A stretch of DNA of 64,000 nt from Ulva prolifera (Eukaryota; Chlorophyta; Ulvophyceae; Ulvales; Ulvaceae). The notes under the pieces are model-generated. The model did not search any database. It was not told the origin of the DNA and worked only from the letters and a program-made list of their open reading frames with translations. Location: NCBI GenBank assembly GCA_023078555.1, contig CM041201.1, forward strand, positions 501,213 through 565,212, in the 5' to 3' direction. Made by a program: the position numbers and the translations under genes. This document shows, in pieces, positions 38,461 to 49,440 of the stretch (position 1 is the first letter of the stretch; every line of letters begins with the position of its first letter).

Positions 38461-40381
38461 ATGGACTGGGCTTCAACTTGGAAGGCCGTCTGCATCGCAT
38501 GGCAACAGGGCCCAGTGCAGCAGATTGTGCAGTGTCTGCAGCATGCCGACTCCGACGGTCTCACAGAAGGCGCCCAGGACCTCTTCAGCAACGCCATGAG
38601 CCTGTGAGCACCCCTCCAAAGGGCACACAGGTGCCTGTGCAATGAACCTGTACCGCATCACACTGACATCATCGCCAGATTCTTCAAGTATCTGCCGAGC
38701 TCTAGTCACGCATGTTGGTGGCTGTGTTTCAGGTCTCGGCTCAGATGATCATCCAGGACCTCGTTCTTCTGCAGGACCGAGCAGCATGTGCATGCTCGTC
38801 TGCCCGCAAGCTATGCGTACCGGCTCTACAGCAGCCTATGCAAGGCTGTAGAGCGCCAAGGCCATGGCTGTTCCGAGGCCATGATGGAACTCCTCAGCGC
38901 AGCTCTGTGCAGCACTGACGGTCCTGATTCTCAGGCCTCCCAAGCCGGACATACACTGACAACGCCAAGATGCTTCTTCTACGGACAGCAAGCTCTCGAT
39001 CATCCGCACAGCCGCTCGCTAAGAAGGCAGCTGGGGATCACTGCAGCCAGCAGCCCATCTCCTCGACCTGCCCCAGAATCAAGTGCACCAGGAAGCAGCG
39101 CCTCGTCTGCAGACCAAGCCACACACACAGGGGCAGCTCCTGAACCCAAAAAATCACACGCAGCTCCTTCCCAGGCCTATGTAGGTGTCCCTCCCCCAGG
39201 TCACGTCCTGGTGTTGGCTTCGAGAAACGTGCTGGAAGGCGGGACGGGATGCCACGCGTGGCCGGCAGGGATGTGGTTGGCGCAGTGGCTGCTGAACCAC
39301 CCCCACGTCGTGAAGGGCCACCGCTGCTTAGAACTGGGCGCTGGCACTGGCGTTGTCGGGATGATAGCTGCAAGGCTGGGAGCCGCCCAGGTACTCCCCT
39401 CTCCCCTCCCGTCCACATCACTCGACGCTGATGCCCGGTATCGGGACATCAAGTGATGCTTGATACGCGTGTGTCCATCGCCTAAAAGCACTAGCAAGTC
39501 AGCTCGGACAGCAGGTCATTGCATGCTGTTTTTCCCCAAGCGGCATATGTGGCCCTGTTCAATCAGAGTTGTCAGTGTCCAATAGGATACGGCACAGGAA
39601 ATGCAGATTTACTGTGCTTCACGAGCCGCCTGCGGCCAGAAACTTCACGGGGGCACCAGCACCCCGCCGCACCCCAACACGAAGTCCCGCCTGTACATGC
39701 CAGTTGCATGGACGCACAGTATGCCATACACAGTGCCGCATGCATGCTGCAAGCACAGCTGCTGGGCTGCAGGTGACGCTCACCGACGGCAACGACGCGG
39801 CGCTGCGCAACGCCCGCGCCACGCTGCTGCTGAACCAGCTGGGCAGCCTAGACGAGGCCGGTTCACACCCGCCAGGCTGCGCCGCGCCTCCGGCTCCAGG
39901 TGCTCTGCACCATGGCCTCTCTCCAGGAGAGGCGGAGGAGCCGCGGCGGGCGCAGCCGCGCGATGATGAGGACTGCCACGGCCACGCAGGTGGCGAGCCG
40001 GAGCGCGAGAGGGGGCGGGGGGATGTGGCGGATGTGGTCGTGCGTGAGCTGCACTGGGGCGCCGGAGCGGTGGACGCGGATGTCGTGCTGGCGGCAGATG
40101 TGGTGTACGACCACGAGGCGATGCACGACCTCGCGGTGCAGCTGCGGGCTCAGCTGGCGGGGCCGTCAGAGTGTGCCTACGTGGCGACGGCCGTGCGGTG
40201 TGAGGAGACGCTGCAGCGGTTCCTGGAGGAGTGCGCGAGGCACGAGGTGCAGGCGGAGGTGGTGGAGACGGCGTTCACGGAGGAGGCCGATCGCTTTGCT
40301 GTGCAGTTCCACCACTGCTGTATGTTTGAGGGGAGCCACAAGGTGGTGCTGCATGCGCTCACCTCTGCTGGGGGCTGCTGA
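38461..40381 (+). CDS. FAM86/EEF2KMT-like protein-lysine methyltransferase
   Basis: Three exons, 38461-38603, 38775-39390 and 39773-40381, join in frame to 455 residues. The family (methyltransferase 16) transfers methyl groups from S-adenosylmethionine to protein lysines; FAM86A modifies elongation factor 2. Motif I is CLELGAGTGVVGMIAARLG, followed across an intron by VTLTDGNDAALRNARATLLL (the Asp binds the ribose), then DVVLAADVVYDHEAMHDL. The upstream segment GGTGCHAWPAGMWLAQWLL is the usual entry to the fold, and the first 130 residues (QQIVQCLQHADSDG, RLPASYAYRLYSSLCKAVE) match the helical N-terminal part of FAM86, which separates it from METTL21-type relatives. It is longer than the human protein (330) because of a Ser/Pro-rich insert before the fold and an Arg/Glu-rich insert around residues 275-320. 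Target is inferred from the family only. Confidence 0.85.
39532..39623 (+). repeat. Dispersed intronic repeat, copy 2
   Basis: Partner of the stretch at 9180-9270, here in the second intron of the EEF2KMT-like gene in sense orientation. Confidence 0.6.
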
Positions 40382-40853
40382 GGGCTGTGAGGCGCTCTGT
40401 GTAATAGGGAAAAATGCTGAAACTGCTCAACTGGGGATCCGTTACCACATGTGCCGCACGAGATGTGACGCAGACAGGGACAGATGTGCCCAGGTGGATG
40501 TTGCGGAGGATACTCTCGCGTGAGAGCCATGCTGCATACGCGCAAGCAGTTGCTGCTGTACGATAGGGCATACGATTCTTGTGTGTGGTTACAAGGCACG
40601 CTGGTGGGCGATGCCGGACTGGCGAACGTGCTGGGCTGCTTGTGGAAATATGCTCTAGCACGTCATAACAAGAAAGAAAGCTACAATAGCGGTGCTTGGA
40701 CTCCGCAGAACAACGCAGCGTGCACTGTGCTGCGTGCGTGAGGCTGCTGGCACTGCTTGTCTTAGGAATCCAGGTGCAATACTTGCAGGCTGGCCCTGGG
40801 CTACGAGGCCTTCTTCTGCATCGCCGCGCTGGTTTGTTGTCGCTCTTGCTCAT

Positions 40854-41745
40854 TCAAGCGGCCGCGCACGTACTCCAGTCTCTGCACAGGGAATCGCGCA
40901 CTGTTGCACGCCTGAGCGGGTCGCTGAGCTTCACATACAGCTCAACAGAAATATAGCCCGCAAATGATTTTGAGCAAGGGATCGCGTGCGCGAAAGCACG
41001 ACGCTGTCGCCCAAGCATACGTCGCAACGCTGTCGGGAGCAGTACCTTCCATGGCCTCAGCTCGTGTATTACAGCGCCCAAGCAGATGATGGCTAACGCA
41101 GCATATGGTCCATATTCTTTATCAATAGGCAAATACCAGTACTCTTCGGTATACGACGAGCATAAGATCAACGTGCCAATGATAACCAGCACGAATCCGC
41201 CCAGCTGCTGAACATAAAACATCGGTCCCTGCAAGCAACATGAAATTATTGAACGCCTGGCGATCTACGGAACCATGCCCTGGCGAAGCGGTATATCACA
41301 ATTGAAGGCAGCCTATCCGTCTGCACACCTCTCCTTTGAACTGCGCAAAGCCGTAAGCGGCGATATTCTCATCGCTTTGTCGCGCTGGCTCAACTTCCGT
41401 GGTGGATTTGGTGCGTTTCGACGTTTTCCCCATCGTATGACGCTGCTATGTTACGGACGACTGCGTCGACAAAAATCAGCTGTGGCGCCGTAACAAATAT
41501 CACTTGCAAGTATATCACCTCCACGCAATTGCAGACTGCATCAATGGCATGAATGCCACAGCAGTCGCCAGGTTCAGCGTACGGATGCGACATAGAAACG
41601 GAAGTCCGTGTAGACACGCATTGCCATAATTGCACCAGTGGGCCGCGGGCGGGGCACACACAGCGCCCCTACCGATGATGCACCCACTCACCTGACCGTC
41701 GCATGGGCCGCCTTGCACTACCACTGCTCCAACAAGAGCCCGCAT
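40854..41745 (-). CDS. Small two-helix membrane protein, unknown function
   Basis: Two minus-strand exons: 41692-41745, starting at ATG and ending at a strong donor GTGAGT, and 40854-41228. They join in phase to 142 residues. Two hydrophobic helices are evident, GGFVLVIIGTLILCSS and YAALAIICLGAVI, with a short acidic, aromatic link (YTEEYWYLPIDKEYG) between them. A basic stretch (RPWKVLLPTALRRMLGRQRR) follows, then a soluble tail. The N-terminal MRALVGAVVVQGG is mildly hydrophobic; an in-frame extension upstream exists without ATG, so exon 1 might start at an acceptor instead. I recognise no family. It lies head to head with nitrite reductase, 142 bases apart, and could share its control. Confidence 0.6.
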
Positions 41746-41887
41746 CACCTGCACATTTGTATCAGTGTCGTCGAGCTTGTACCCCACAACTTGCTAGTTC
41801 TTTGACGTCTGTTGCGGGGATTGAGCAGCTGTAGAGTCTACCGTTGTGCAACGCAGGTTCCTACTCGAGTCATCACAGACGACAATT
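41746..41887. promoter_or_regulatory. Compact divergent promoter, two-helix protein / nitrite reductase
   Basis: The two start codons are only 142 bases apart. If the start of the two-helix gene is right, both transcripts begin in or near this stretch. No binding site can be named from sequence alone. Confidence 0.45.
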
Positions 41888-44800
41888 ATGCAGATCAACG
41901 CATTGTCTTCCAAAAGCAGATTCTCTGCGGCTGGATCGCGTCGTGTTGTGAAAGTGCATGCCGCAGCGCCGGAAATTGATATGGAAGTGTCTGGCTTGAA
42001 GCACTTGTCGCCCGAGGCTCGCGAGCGAGCTCTGGCGAAGAAGGCTAACACCTTCGAGAAGGTCAAGCGTGCAAAGTGTGGTTCTAACATGTGGACCGAG
42101 GTGCACGAGCTCAGCGCTCTCCTGAAGGAAGGGAAGAGCACGTTCGAGGAGCTGGACCTGGACGACGTAGAGGTCCGCCTGAAGTGGGCTGGCCTGTTCC
42201 ACAGGAAGAAGCGCGCACCCGAGACATTCATGATGAGGCTGAAAGTGAGAATTTCCTCAGCTGTCTACTGTATTCAATTGTTGCTGATATCGGGTTGACT
42301 CCGAAAGCCGCTCCGAAATGTCGTCCGACAATTGCCTCTCCACGCCTGAAGGTCCCCAACGGAGAGCTCACATCCACACAGCTTCGCTCGCTTGGTGATA
42401 TCATCAAGCCTTACGGTGACGCGGGCTGCGCAGACATCACCACGCGCGCCAACATCCAGCTGCGAGGCATCAAGCTGGACGATGCCTCTGACGCGATTCA
42501 CAAGATCGAGGAGATGGGGCTGACGTCCTTCATGTCCGGCATGGACAACGTTCGTAACCTGACTGGCTCCCCCATCGCCGGGCTGGACCCACACGAGCTC
42601 GTGGATGTGCGCCAGACGCTGGTGGACATGCAGGTGTGCCTCTGCACCACCGTCTCTCCTGCACATCGCCTCACCACGAGCAGCCACGCGAACGCAGTCA
42701 CATCGTCACATGTTATCACATGCCGTAAGTCTTCTGCCCGAAGCCTGTGCGTCAGGCGGCGCCTGCTGTGCACAGCAGCATTCCAAGTCTTCTGCAGCGC
42801 AGGCGACAATGGCACTGCTCCTCTCTCACAGCCATGCCTCCACCACAGCAGCACCTGCATGCCTCGCTCGCACTCTTCCCACACTGACCGTGTGCCCACG
42901 TCTCCATGCCATTTCCCAGGGCGCTCTTGTTGCACACACCCGTCGGAGCGACCGCAAGCTGCCGCGCGTTTCACACGTTCTCTGCTCCCCACCTTCAAGC
43001 TTGAGGACATGCCAACACAACACCATATGCTGACACCCCATGCGCATGCAACGTCCATCCTCACACCCAATTCCACATCTGTTGCGTCATGATACCTGAT
43101 CAAAACATGATCGACCCCCTCCCGCCCACACCTCCCCCCGAGGCAGTGGCCAGTCACCCCACCGGCCCCCCGTCGTGCGCAGCCAAGACCGTCCGTGGCA
43201 TGCAGGACGTGATCACGAACTTTGGAAAGGGCCGCGCGGACCTCACCAACCTGCCCCGCAAGATCAACATCTGCATCTCGCCCACCCGCGACGACTTCCC
43301 GCACACCCACATCAACGACCTCGGCTTCCAGGCCGTCGTCAACGGCGACGGCGAAGTCGTGTACAACGTCGAGGTGGGGGGGTACTTCTCCATCAAGCGC
43401 AACGTGACCTCCATCCCCCTCGGCATCTCCGTCACCAAGGACCAGGTGCGGGCCTCGTCCCACTCGCGCGATATATCACCCGCGTATCCCCACGGAAGCT
43501 GTGCGCCGTTGTCGCGGTGCCTTGGTGATGCGTGGCATGGGATACCGTGCGCAGGGCTGGGCTCACATAGTGCTCCTATGCGCGCTCCGATTGGGGGGGG
43601 CACACCGGGCTTACCCTGTGATTGTCTGTGGCCTCGATCGGGACGCTGCGGCTCGGTGCGGTGTTATCGCGCTGCGCTCCACGCGCTCGGCTGCCGCATT
43701 GAGCGCACCATGTGCAGCAGCCGCCTGCCCGTTCGATTTCTGTGCGCGGCGCAATCGCTGCCGTCTGCTGCATATGATGGCGCATGTGTCCTGGGCTCCA
43801 TCAGCGTGCGCTGTGCTCAGCGTGCTGTGCTGAGCGGGCTGTGCTGAGCGTGCTGTGCAACGCGGCTGGTGCCGCGTGCCAAACGCCTGGATTTGGTCGC
43901 GCTGCAGCGCTGTCAGCGCGCTGTGTGCTGAGTGTGCTGTGCGGTGCAGCTGGTGCCGTTTGCGGAGGCGCTGATGCTCGTCTTCCGCGACCACGGCCCC
44001 CGCGAGAACCGCCAGAAGACGCGGCTGATGTGGCTCGTGGAGGAGGTCGGCGAGCGCGCCTTTGCGGCGCTCGTCGCGGACCGCATGGGCGTGGACGGCT
44101 TCGCCCCGGCCGTGGAGGTCGCGTACGATGATGTCTGGGAGCGCCGGGACATTCTAGGGGTGCACCCGCAGAAGCAGGAGGGCCTCAGCTGGGTGCGCCC
44201 CCCCTCGCCCCCCCTTCCTTCTTGTGCCCCGGCCCTGCCGCACGAATGCCGGATCCACAGCGTGATGGTGCTCCGCCAGATAGATGAGGTGACTCATGCG
44301 GCGCGAGGGTGTGTTGCTGGGGGCAATACGCTGTGAGGCCCGTGCAACGCACGCTGCGCAGCGTGCGCTGTTTCATGAGGAAAACGACGAGGAGGCCACA
44401 GCCAGCGGTCGGCGCATGCGTGCGCTGCGTGGCGTGCGCCGCACCCCATGGGCTTGTCACATCGGGGCGAGTGGTGACACTTTAGTGTGTGGTCGGGCGC
44501 CCAGCTGCGGCAGGGCTGGGGGTGGTGTGGGGCCTGGGCTCGCCCAGGGAGATGGTGTGCATTGCACGGGCCACATCAGCGGTTCAGAGCCACTGCATGA
44601 CTACACTCTCCCCTAGCTCCCCACGCCAGCCACAGCGGCCAGCAGGACACTACCTACCTCGCATTTGCACCTGTGGACACCACCATGCATCCACATTTGC
44701 ACCCGGCTCTCCCATGGCTCCACCGGGCTCCGCGCTGAGCCGACCCGCGTGTATGCATGTGTTGAGCCCGGGTCACCTGTGCCGCATGCATGCAGGTCGG

Positions 44801-45616
44801 CGCGTGCGTCCCCGCGGGCCGATTCGCCACGGAGGACTTTGACGCGATGGCCGACGTCGCAGACAAGTACAGCGGCGGCGAGGTGCGCATCACGTGCGAG
44901 GAGAACATCCTCTTCCCGAACGTCAGCAACGACGACATCGAGGCGATGCGCGCCGAGCCGCTGTTTGAGAAGTTCAAGATCGACGCCGGCAACGTCATGC
45001 GCGGCCTCGTGTCCTGCACCGGCAGCCAGTTCTGCGGCTTTGCCCTCATCGAGACGAAGAACCGGTGCCACCCCCCCGCCCATGTGCTGCGTGCTGTGGC
45101 CTTGCGCCTCTTTGCCCTGCATACCGGCGCAGGTGAACTGTGGTGCATTTGTGGCCGTTCCATGTGTTGTCACGACGCTTGCGCCGCACGCTCTGCTTTG
45201 CCGCATCCACCAGCGGAATCAATGCGATTGTGTCCTGTCAGCCGTTTCACGGTCATAATCCTGTCGCGAGTGCGCGGGCATATGAGTGAGCGGGTGGCGG
45301 CTGCTGCAGGGCGATCGAGATCGCGGAGCGGCTAGAGGCGGAGCTCAACGTCCCGGAGACCGTCCGCATCCACTGGACGGGGTGCCCGAACTCGTGCGGT
45401 CAGGCGCAGGTCGCCGACATCGGGCTGATGGGCGGCCCCGCGAAGCACGAGGGCAAGGCCGTCGAGGGCGTGCGGATCTTCACCGGCGGCAAGATCGGCG
45501 AGGGCGCGGTGCTCGCGACCGAGTTCGAGAAGGGCGTCCCCGCGCAGGCCGACGTCCTCGTGCCCCGGCTCAAGGAGATCATGATCGAGCAGTACGGGTG
45601 CACCGCAAAGGCGTAG
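41888..45616 (+). CDS. NII1: Ferredoxin-nitrite reductase
   Basis: The enzyme reduces nitrite to ammonium in the plastid with six electrons from ferredoxin, using siroheme and a 4Fe-4S cluster. Six exons join in frame: 41888-42244, 42352-42633, 43206-43445, 43950-44192, 44796-45064 and 45310-45616 (565 residues, normal length). The N-terminus (MQINALSSKSRFSAAGSRRV) is a typical plastid transit peptide. Landmarks: VEVRLKWAGLFHRKKRAP, GCADITTRANIQLRGIKL, SGMDNVRNLTGSPIAGLDP, TNLPRKINICIS, GGYFSIKRN, RQKTRLMWLVEEVG, RRDILGVHPQKQEGLSW. The four cluster cysteines are in CTGSQFCG and HWTGCPNSCG, in exons 5 and 6. GLSW and the NiR-like spacing favour nitrite over sulfite reductase. Introns 2-5 are 500-600 bases long and C-rich just after the donor. 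Confidence 0.96.
43800..43945. repeat. Imperfect GTGCTGTGCTGAGC repeats in nitrite reductase intron
   Basis: Units close to GTGCTGTGCTGAGC recur around 43808-43860 and again near 43915-43945 in the third intron, interrupted by unrelated sequence. The last unit runs into the acceptor of exon 4 (GTGCGGTGCAG). Confidence 0.75.
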
Positions 45617-46081
45617 AAGCTGTGTGTGCTGTGTGCTGTGCGGCGCAGCCGGCGGCTGCGGCGGGGCGTGGCTCCTCAACAGGAGACTTTTTGCGAGGGA
45701 GGCATGTCGCGGGGTGCGGCTTGAAGTGCGCTGCCGCGAGCGCGGCGCGTGATGTGGCTGCAGGGGTGGTGGTGTGTGTGCAGCTGCGCGTACCCCCGTG
45801 CGTGTGGGGGCCGGGGTGGTGATGGCAGGTAGATGTTTGATTTGTGCAGCTTGCACGGCATATGTACAGTCGCCCCTTCCGGGATTTGTTCATTGCGTAG
45901 CTCACAGCAGGCGCCGGCTGCCTGGGCAGCGAGGTTTGCTAGAGTATTGACAACTGTGCCGTGTAAGCGCCCGATGTTTCGGCGGAATGTGGGCTGTAAG
46001 TTCGTATGTGTGTGGCGACTCAGTGGCGGTCTCGGCGACCGTCTCAACCTGGGACTGCAGGGAATGACTGGCGTAGACTGT

Positions 46082-46210
46082 ATGTAGTTACAAAGGACAG
46101 ATGCCGAGCGTTGAGCCGTTTCTCGGAATCCACTCGACAATCCACTCATTCATTTCACTAGGCGGAGCGCATACCACAGACCTGCCGGTGATTCCAGCCA
46201 ACAGACTGTA
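46082..46210 (-). mobile_element. LINE 3' fragment
   Basis: About 130 bases aligning by eye with 16936-17072, including the conserved TACAAAGGACAGA start, CAATCCACTCA and GCCGGTGATTCCAGCCAA. On the minus strand it covers the last codons (LLAGITGRSV) and 3' UTR of the same LINE family. It is a very short, older copy. Confidence 0.65.
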
Positions 46211-48290
46211 TGTATGCATGCTGTGCCCCTGGAAGGGCGGTGTTGTGGCTGCGGTGGAATGTGTGTGGGCTGTGGAGCTGCACCGTAATGCAGGCAGACG
46301 CTGCTCCGATTGTAACCCACTGCGACACATGTGCAGCACAGGCTGTGTTGGTCACACATGCATATGCCAGAAGGTAACGGCAGGCTTACCACACGTGCTT
46401 CATGTGTCAGCATCATACAGCAAAACGACCAACTCATGAACACTGTAAAGGCCACAGTGCCGTGATGTTCATGTAATACAGCATCAACCAGTGAACTTTC
46501 TACCTCAGTACACAGTGCCACCAGAAAGGCAAAAGATGAAGACCTGCTGGCACAGCAGCCACGTGTTGTACGTTGGCCATGATTCATTGGTAGGTGAGCG
46601 AATGCACTGGTCGGTTGCTGCCATGTTCAGGAGTGATTAGCGTACTCATGGGGTAATGTGGTGATTGCAACGTGGGATTCTTGTACAGCTGTGAGTTCAC
46701 CCGCAGCTCTTTGATCTAGTTTAGATATTTGCACTCCGTTGCGAAAAATAAGCAGATCTGAAGACCGGCTGAAGGCATCTGGCGCATACTCGCTGGCGAT
46801 CGCGATTGCAGGGAGACTGCAGCAGGCAGCATTGTCTATCGGTCAACAGCGCTTGCCCCAGGCCCCACGTCCCAGGTCTGCTCACATCTAAGACCTCAAA
46901 AGTGAACCGTGGAAGGTGCGTAGCAAGTGCCCGATGAGCACAGAGCCGTAACCTCGACGCAGTTTGTGCTTCGCGCGTTCGCTGTTGGGTACGATGCACC
47001 GCCATCACTCTCGACACTCTGCTTCGATCAGTTGTGTGACATCACAGTGACGGCTTACAATTTTCACTTGAGTAAGCCAGTGTCCTGTTGCAATCAAACA
47101 AGGCATTTTGTCACCTGACCTGTGCTCCATCGAGCAGCCTGTACTTGGGCCATCACAACGATGGACACTTGGCTGCCTCCTGTCGAGTCAGAGTTGAGAG
47201 AGTCTGAAGCCCCTGTGGCTGTGTCGGTTGTGTTCTGTGTCAAAGGGAATGCCGGCGAGCATGGCTGCTCTCATGAACTGTGTGGCCTTGTCGAGGGCAT
47301 GGCGGAGCAGCTCGTAATTTGTCCGACAGTAACAGGCTAACTCGAATTTACGTATAAACTCCCTCAAGAGTTGCCAACAGGTGGTCTGGGCCTGTTGGCA
47401 TGCCAACTGGTGATGGGAATATAAGTGCAGAGGCCACACATGTGTACACCTCAGCAGAAACAACGAGCTAGGTCCTTACAGCTGAGTGCCTCTTACCGAG
47501 TGTGTAGTACTTGACGTCTAAGTCTTTCTATACAAGCTATACAGCTTGCAGCACTGGCAACCGCAAAAGTCAGCTGTGAGGCACTTGTCATATATTATAG
47601 TCCTCGGCCACTCCAGCAAATGCGCTCACGGCTCAGCTACCGGCCTGGGGCTCTTACAGACCACTCGTCCTGTAGAACATCCGTGGCAGCACTCCAGGCC
47701 CAGGGCCATATGTGGGCCACCGCCAGCACCGGCACAGGATGGACTCGGAATGGCAATCGAAGTGGCCTCGGATCTTCGTGATTGTACACATGATGGGTCT
47801 TCTCAAGCTGTGTGCTGCGGTTTTGCCCCGGTGCTGGGACTCATGGTGAGGCAAATGCAGTCTAGCTGGGGCAACGGACGTATAGAACCGTCGATCCAGC
47901 TCTCGACTCCAGTGGCCATGGGCACAGCACGGCCAGTGGCACCACCACTAGCCACAGCTAATCAGTTACACATGCCGGGCCATTGCATGGCAAAACAACC
48001 AAACACAACAAGCCTAAGCAACCACCAGTCGCCATGCAAGCAACCACGAAATTCAGATTTTCTTTACTTTACCTCATTCCAGCCGACCATCCGGACAACA
48101 ACCAAGCACAACTACATCAAACGCTCCATGAACAGAGCTCAAAATAACTAGCAGCAGCTGGGAGCTAGATCCTTGTCTGCACGTGTGTCGCATGGGCATG
48201 GCCATGCTGTGCCTGGTAGCACCACCACGTACCGGACAACGGATGTCATTACTGTGCGAAGAAATGATTGCTTTGGCTGCCAGTGAGTTC

Positions 48291-48329
48291 AACTCACCTG
48301 ATGAACAAAGTTTGTTCATGAGGTGAGTT
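48291..48329. other. Near-perfect 19-bp palindrome
   Basis: Arms 48291-48309 and 48311-48329 are inverted repeats with one mismatch and a single central base. The left flank adds a second small palindrome, GTGAGTTCAACTCAC (48283-48297), overlapping the first. No neighbouring gene explains it. Confidence 0.8.
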
Positions 48330-48475
48330 TGCACTGAGCATCCAGGGGTGGGGGTGGTATGCGGTGAGCCACTGACACCGCGTTGCCCTTGCTGAGCTGT
48401 GCATTCTCGAGATCTCAATCGGTGCCTGTAGCTATAGGCCCTGTATCCGTGTCCACTTCTGCTACCCGGATGCTG

Positions 48476-48503
48476 AACCTCGGTGTTTCGGCACACCGAG
48501 GTT
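48476..48503. other. Perfect 11-bp hairpin
   Basis: AACCTCGGTGT and ACACCGAGGTT enclose the loop TTCGGC. It resembles a stable stem-loop, but there is no gene end beside it and no T-run, so it is not called a terminator. Confidence 0.75.
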
Positions 48504-49268
48504 CCCACAGCGGCACTGTTAAGTTGGCACCTGGCATCGCGAAGTTGAGGGACAGGTTTGCGTCGTCGCTGCAAGATTTCATCGCAAGATGAGCTTGAAG
48601 CAGCAATATCTCGATTGTGCGAGTGCCGTACGTCAACCCGGCACCGCGATCGGCTGATCACAGCACGAGCTGACCGCCGCACGGAACAGGTGCTCTGGCC
48701 CATCCGTGGTGTGTGAATTCTTAACTTAAGTGCATATAGTGTACTGTTACGGTGTTCCGGTAGTTGTGACATGGCGTGGCGGAAGTAAAGGTGAGATATA
48801 CATTCGCTGCAACATTGCGCATCACGATGACATCGATTTGCTCGTGCTGGCTGTCTCGGAGATACGCATTACCCAATTGATGCATATGTATACCAATACG
48901 TACACCCGTTGCCAACATTAATGGTCATGCATCCTTGCAAGGAGATGCCTAAATTTTATTTTTTTTGCATATTGACAGTTACTTCCAGCTGACAATCCAG
49001 CTACACTTGTTGATAGGCAGTTTCGCATGCCCTACTCTGTATAGCTACAACTCGATCACTGGCAGGGCAGACGCCATACGCAAGTAACATGTGGGTATAT
49101 GGGCTGCAGGCTGCAAGTCAGGTTGCTTCAGAAGACTACATGTATGACTGCAGTCACAAATTTATTGCAGGCAAGGGCGAGGATGATGTTCCAATTGTTC
49201 CTTAAGATGCTTGAATAACAAGTTGAGTTCAGTTGTTTGACCACACCCCCACACCCCCACACACTTAC

Positions 49269-49310
49269 CTACTAGTAGCACCTAGTACTACTAGTAGGTG
49301 CTATTAGTAG
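49269..49310. other. 16-bp inverted repeat built on CTAGTAG units
   Basis: Arms 49269-49284 and 49295-49310 pair with one mismatch around a 10-base loop. The arms themselves contain repeated ACTAGTAG units. It ends 14 bases before MITE copy 1. Confidence 0.75.
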
Positions 49311-49324
49311 CACTAGTTACAAGT

Positions 49325-49440
49325 AGCAGCATTGGGTCCTCGGCCCGATCACACAGAACAATTCCGACTGTTCAGATCTAATTTTGGGGTAGCCGTCCTG
49401 GAAATGCTGCAAATGCTGCAAAGCGACTCGACACTGGTGT
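49325..49440 (+). mobile_element. MITE copy 1
   Basis: About 116 bases sharing the inner sequence CACAGAACAATTCCGA, TTCAGATCTAATTTTGGGGT and GCTGCAAAGCGAC with two other copies. The left end AGCAGCATTGGGTC is the terminal inverted repeat; the right end (GACTCGACACTGGTG) is more decayed. There is no coding capacity, as expected for a non-autonomous DNA element. Confidence 0.72.

Noticed and set aside
45850-46010. Minus-strand GRLHGTVVN reading resembling the LINE HGRLGRP motif
   Set aside because: It lies on the wrong side of the 46082-46210 fragment for the order of motifs in the element, so the likeness is probably chance.
47546-48151. 201-codon plus-strand open frame
   Set aside because: Low-information composition, no conserved motif, no flanking splice or promoter evidence.
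48476-48503. Rho-independent terminator
   Set aside because: Stem-loop is present but there is no T-run or upstream gene, and the genome is eukaryotic.
48074-48772. 232-codon minus-strand open frame
   Set aside because: Runs through two palindromes and has no recognisable domain; a second minus frame at 48415-48636 is equally plausible.
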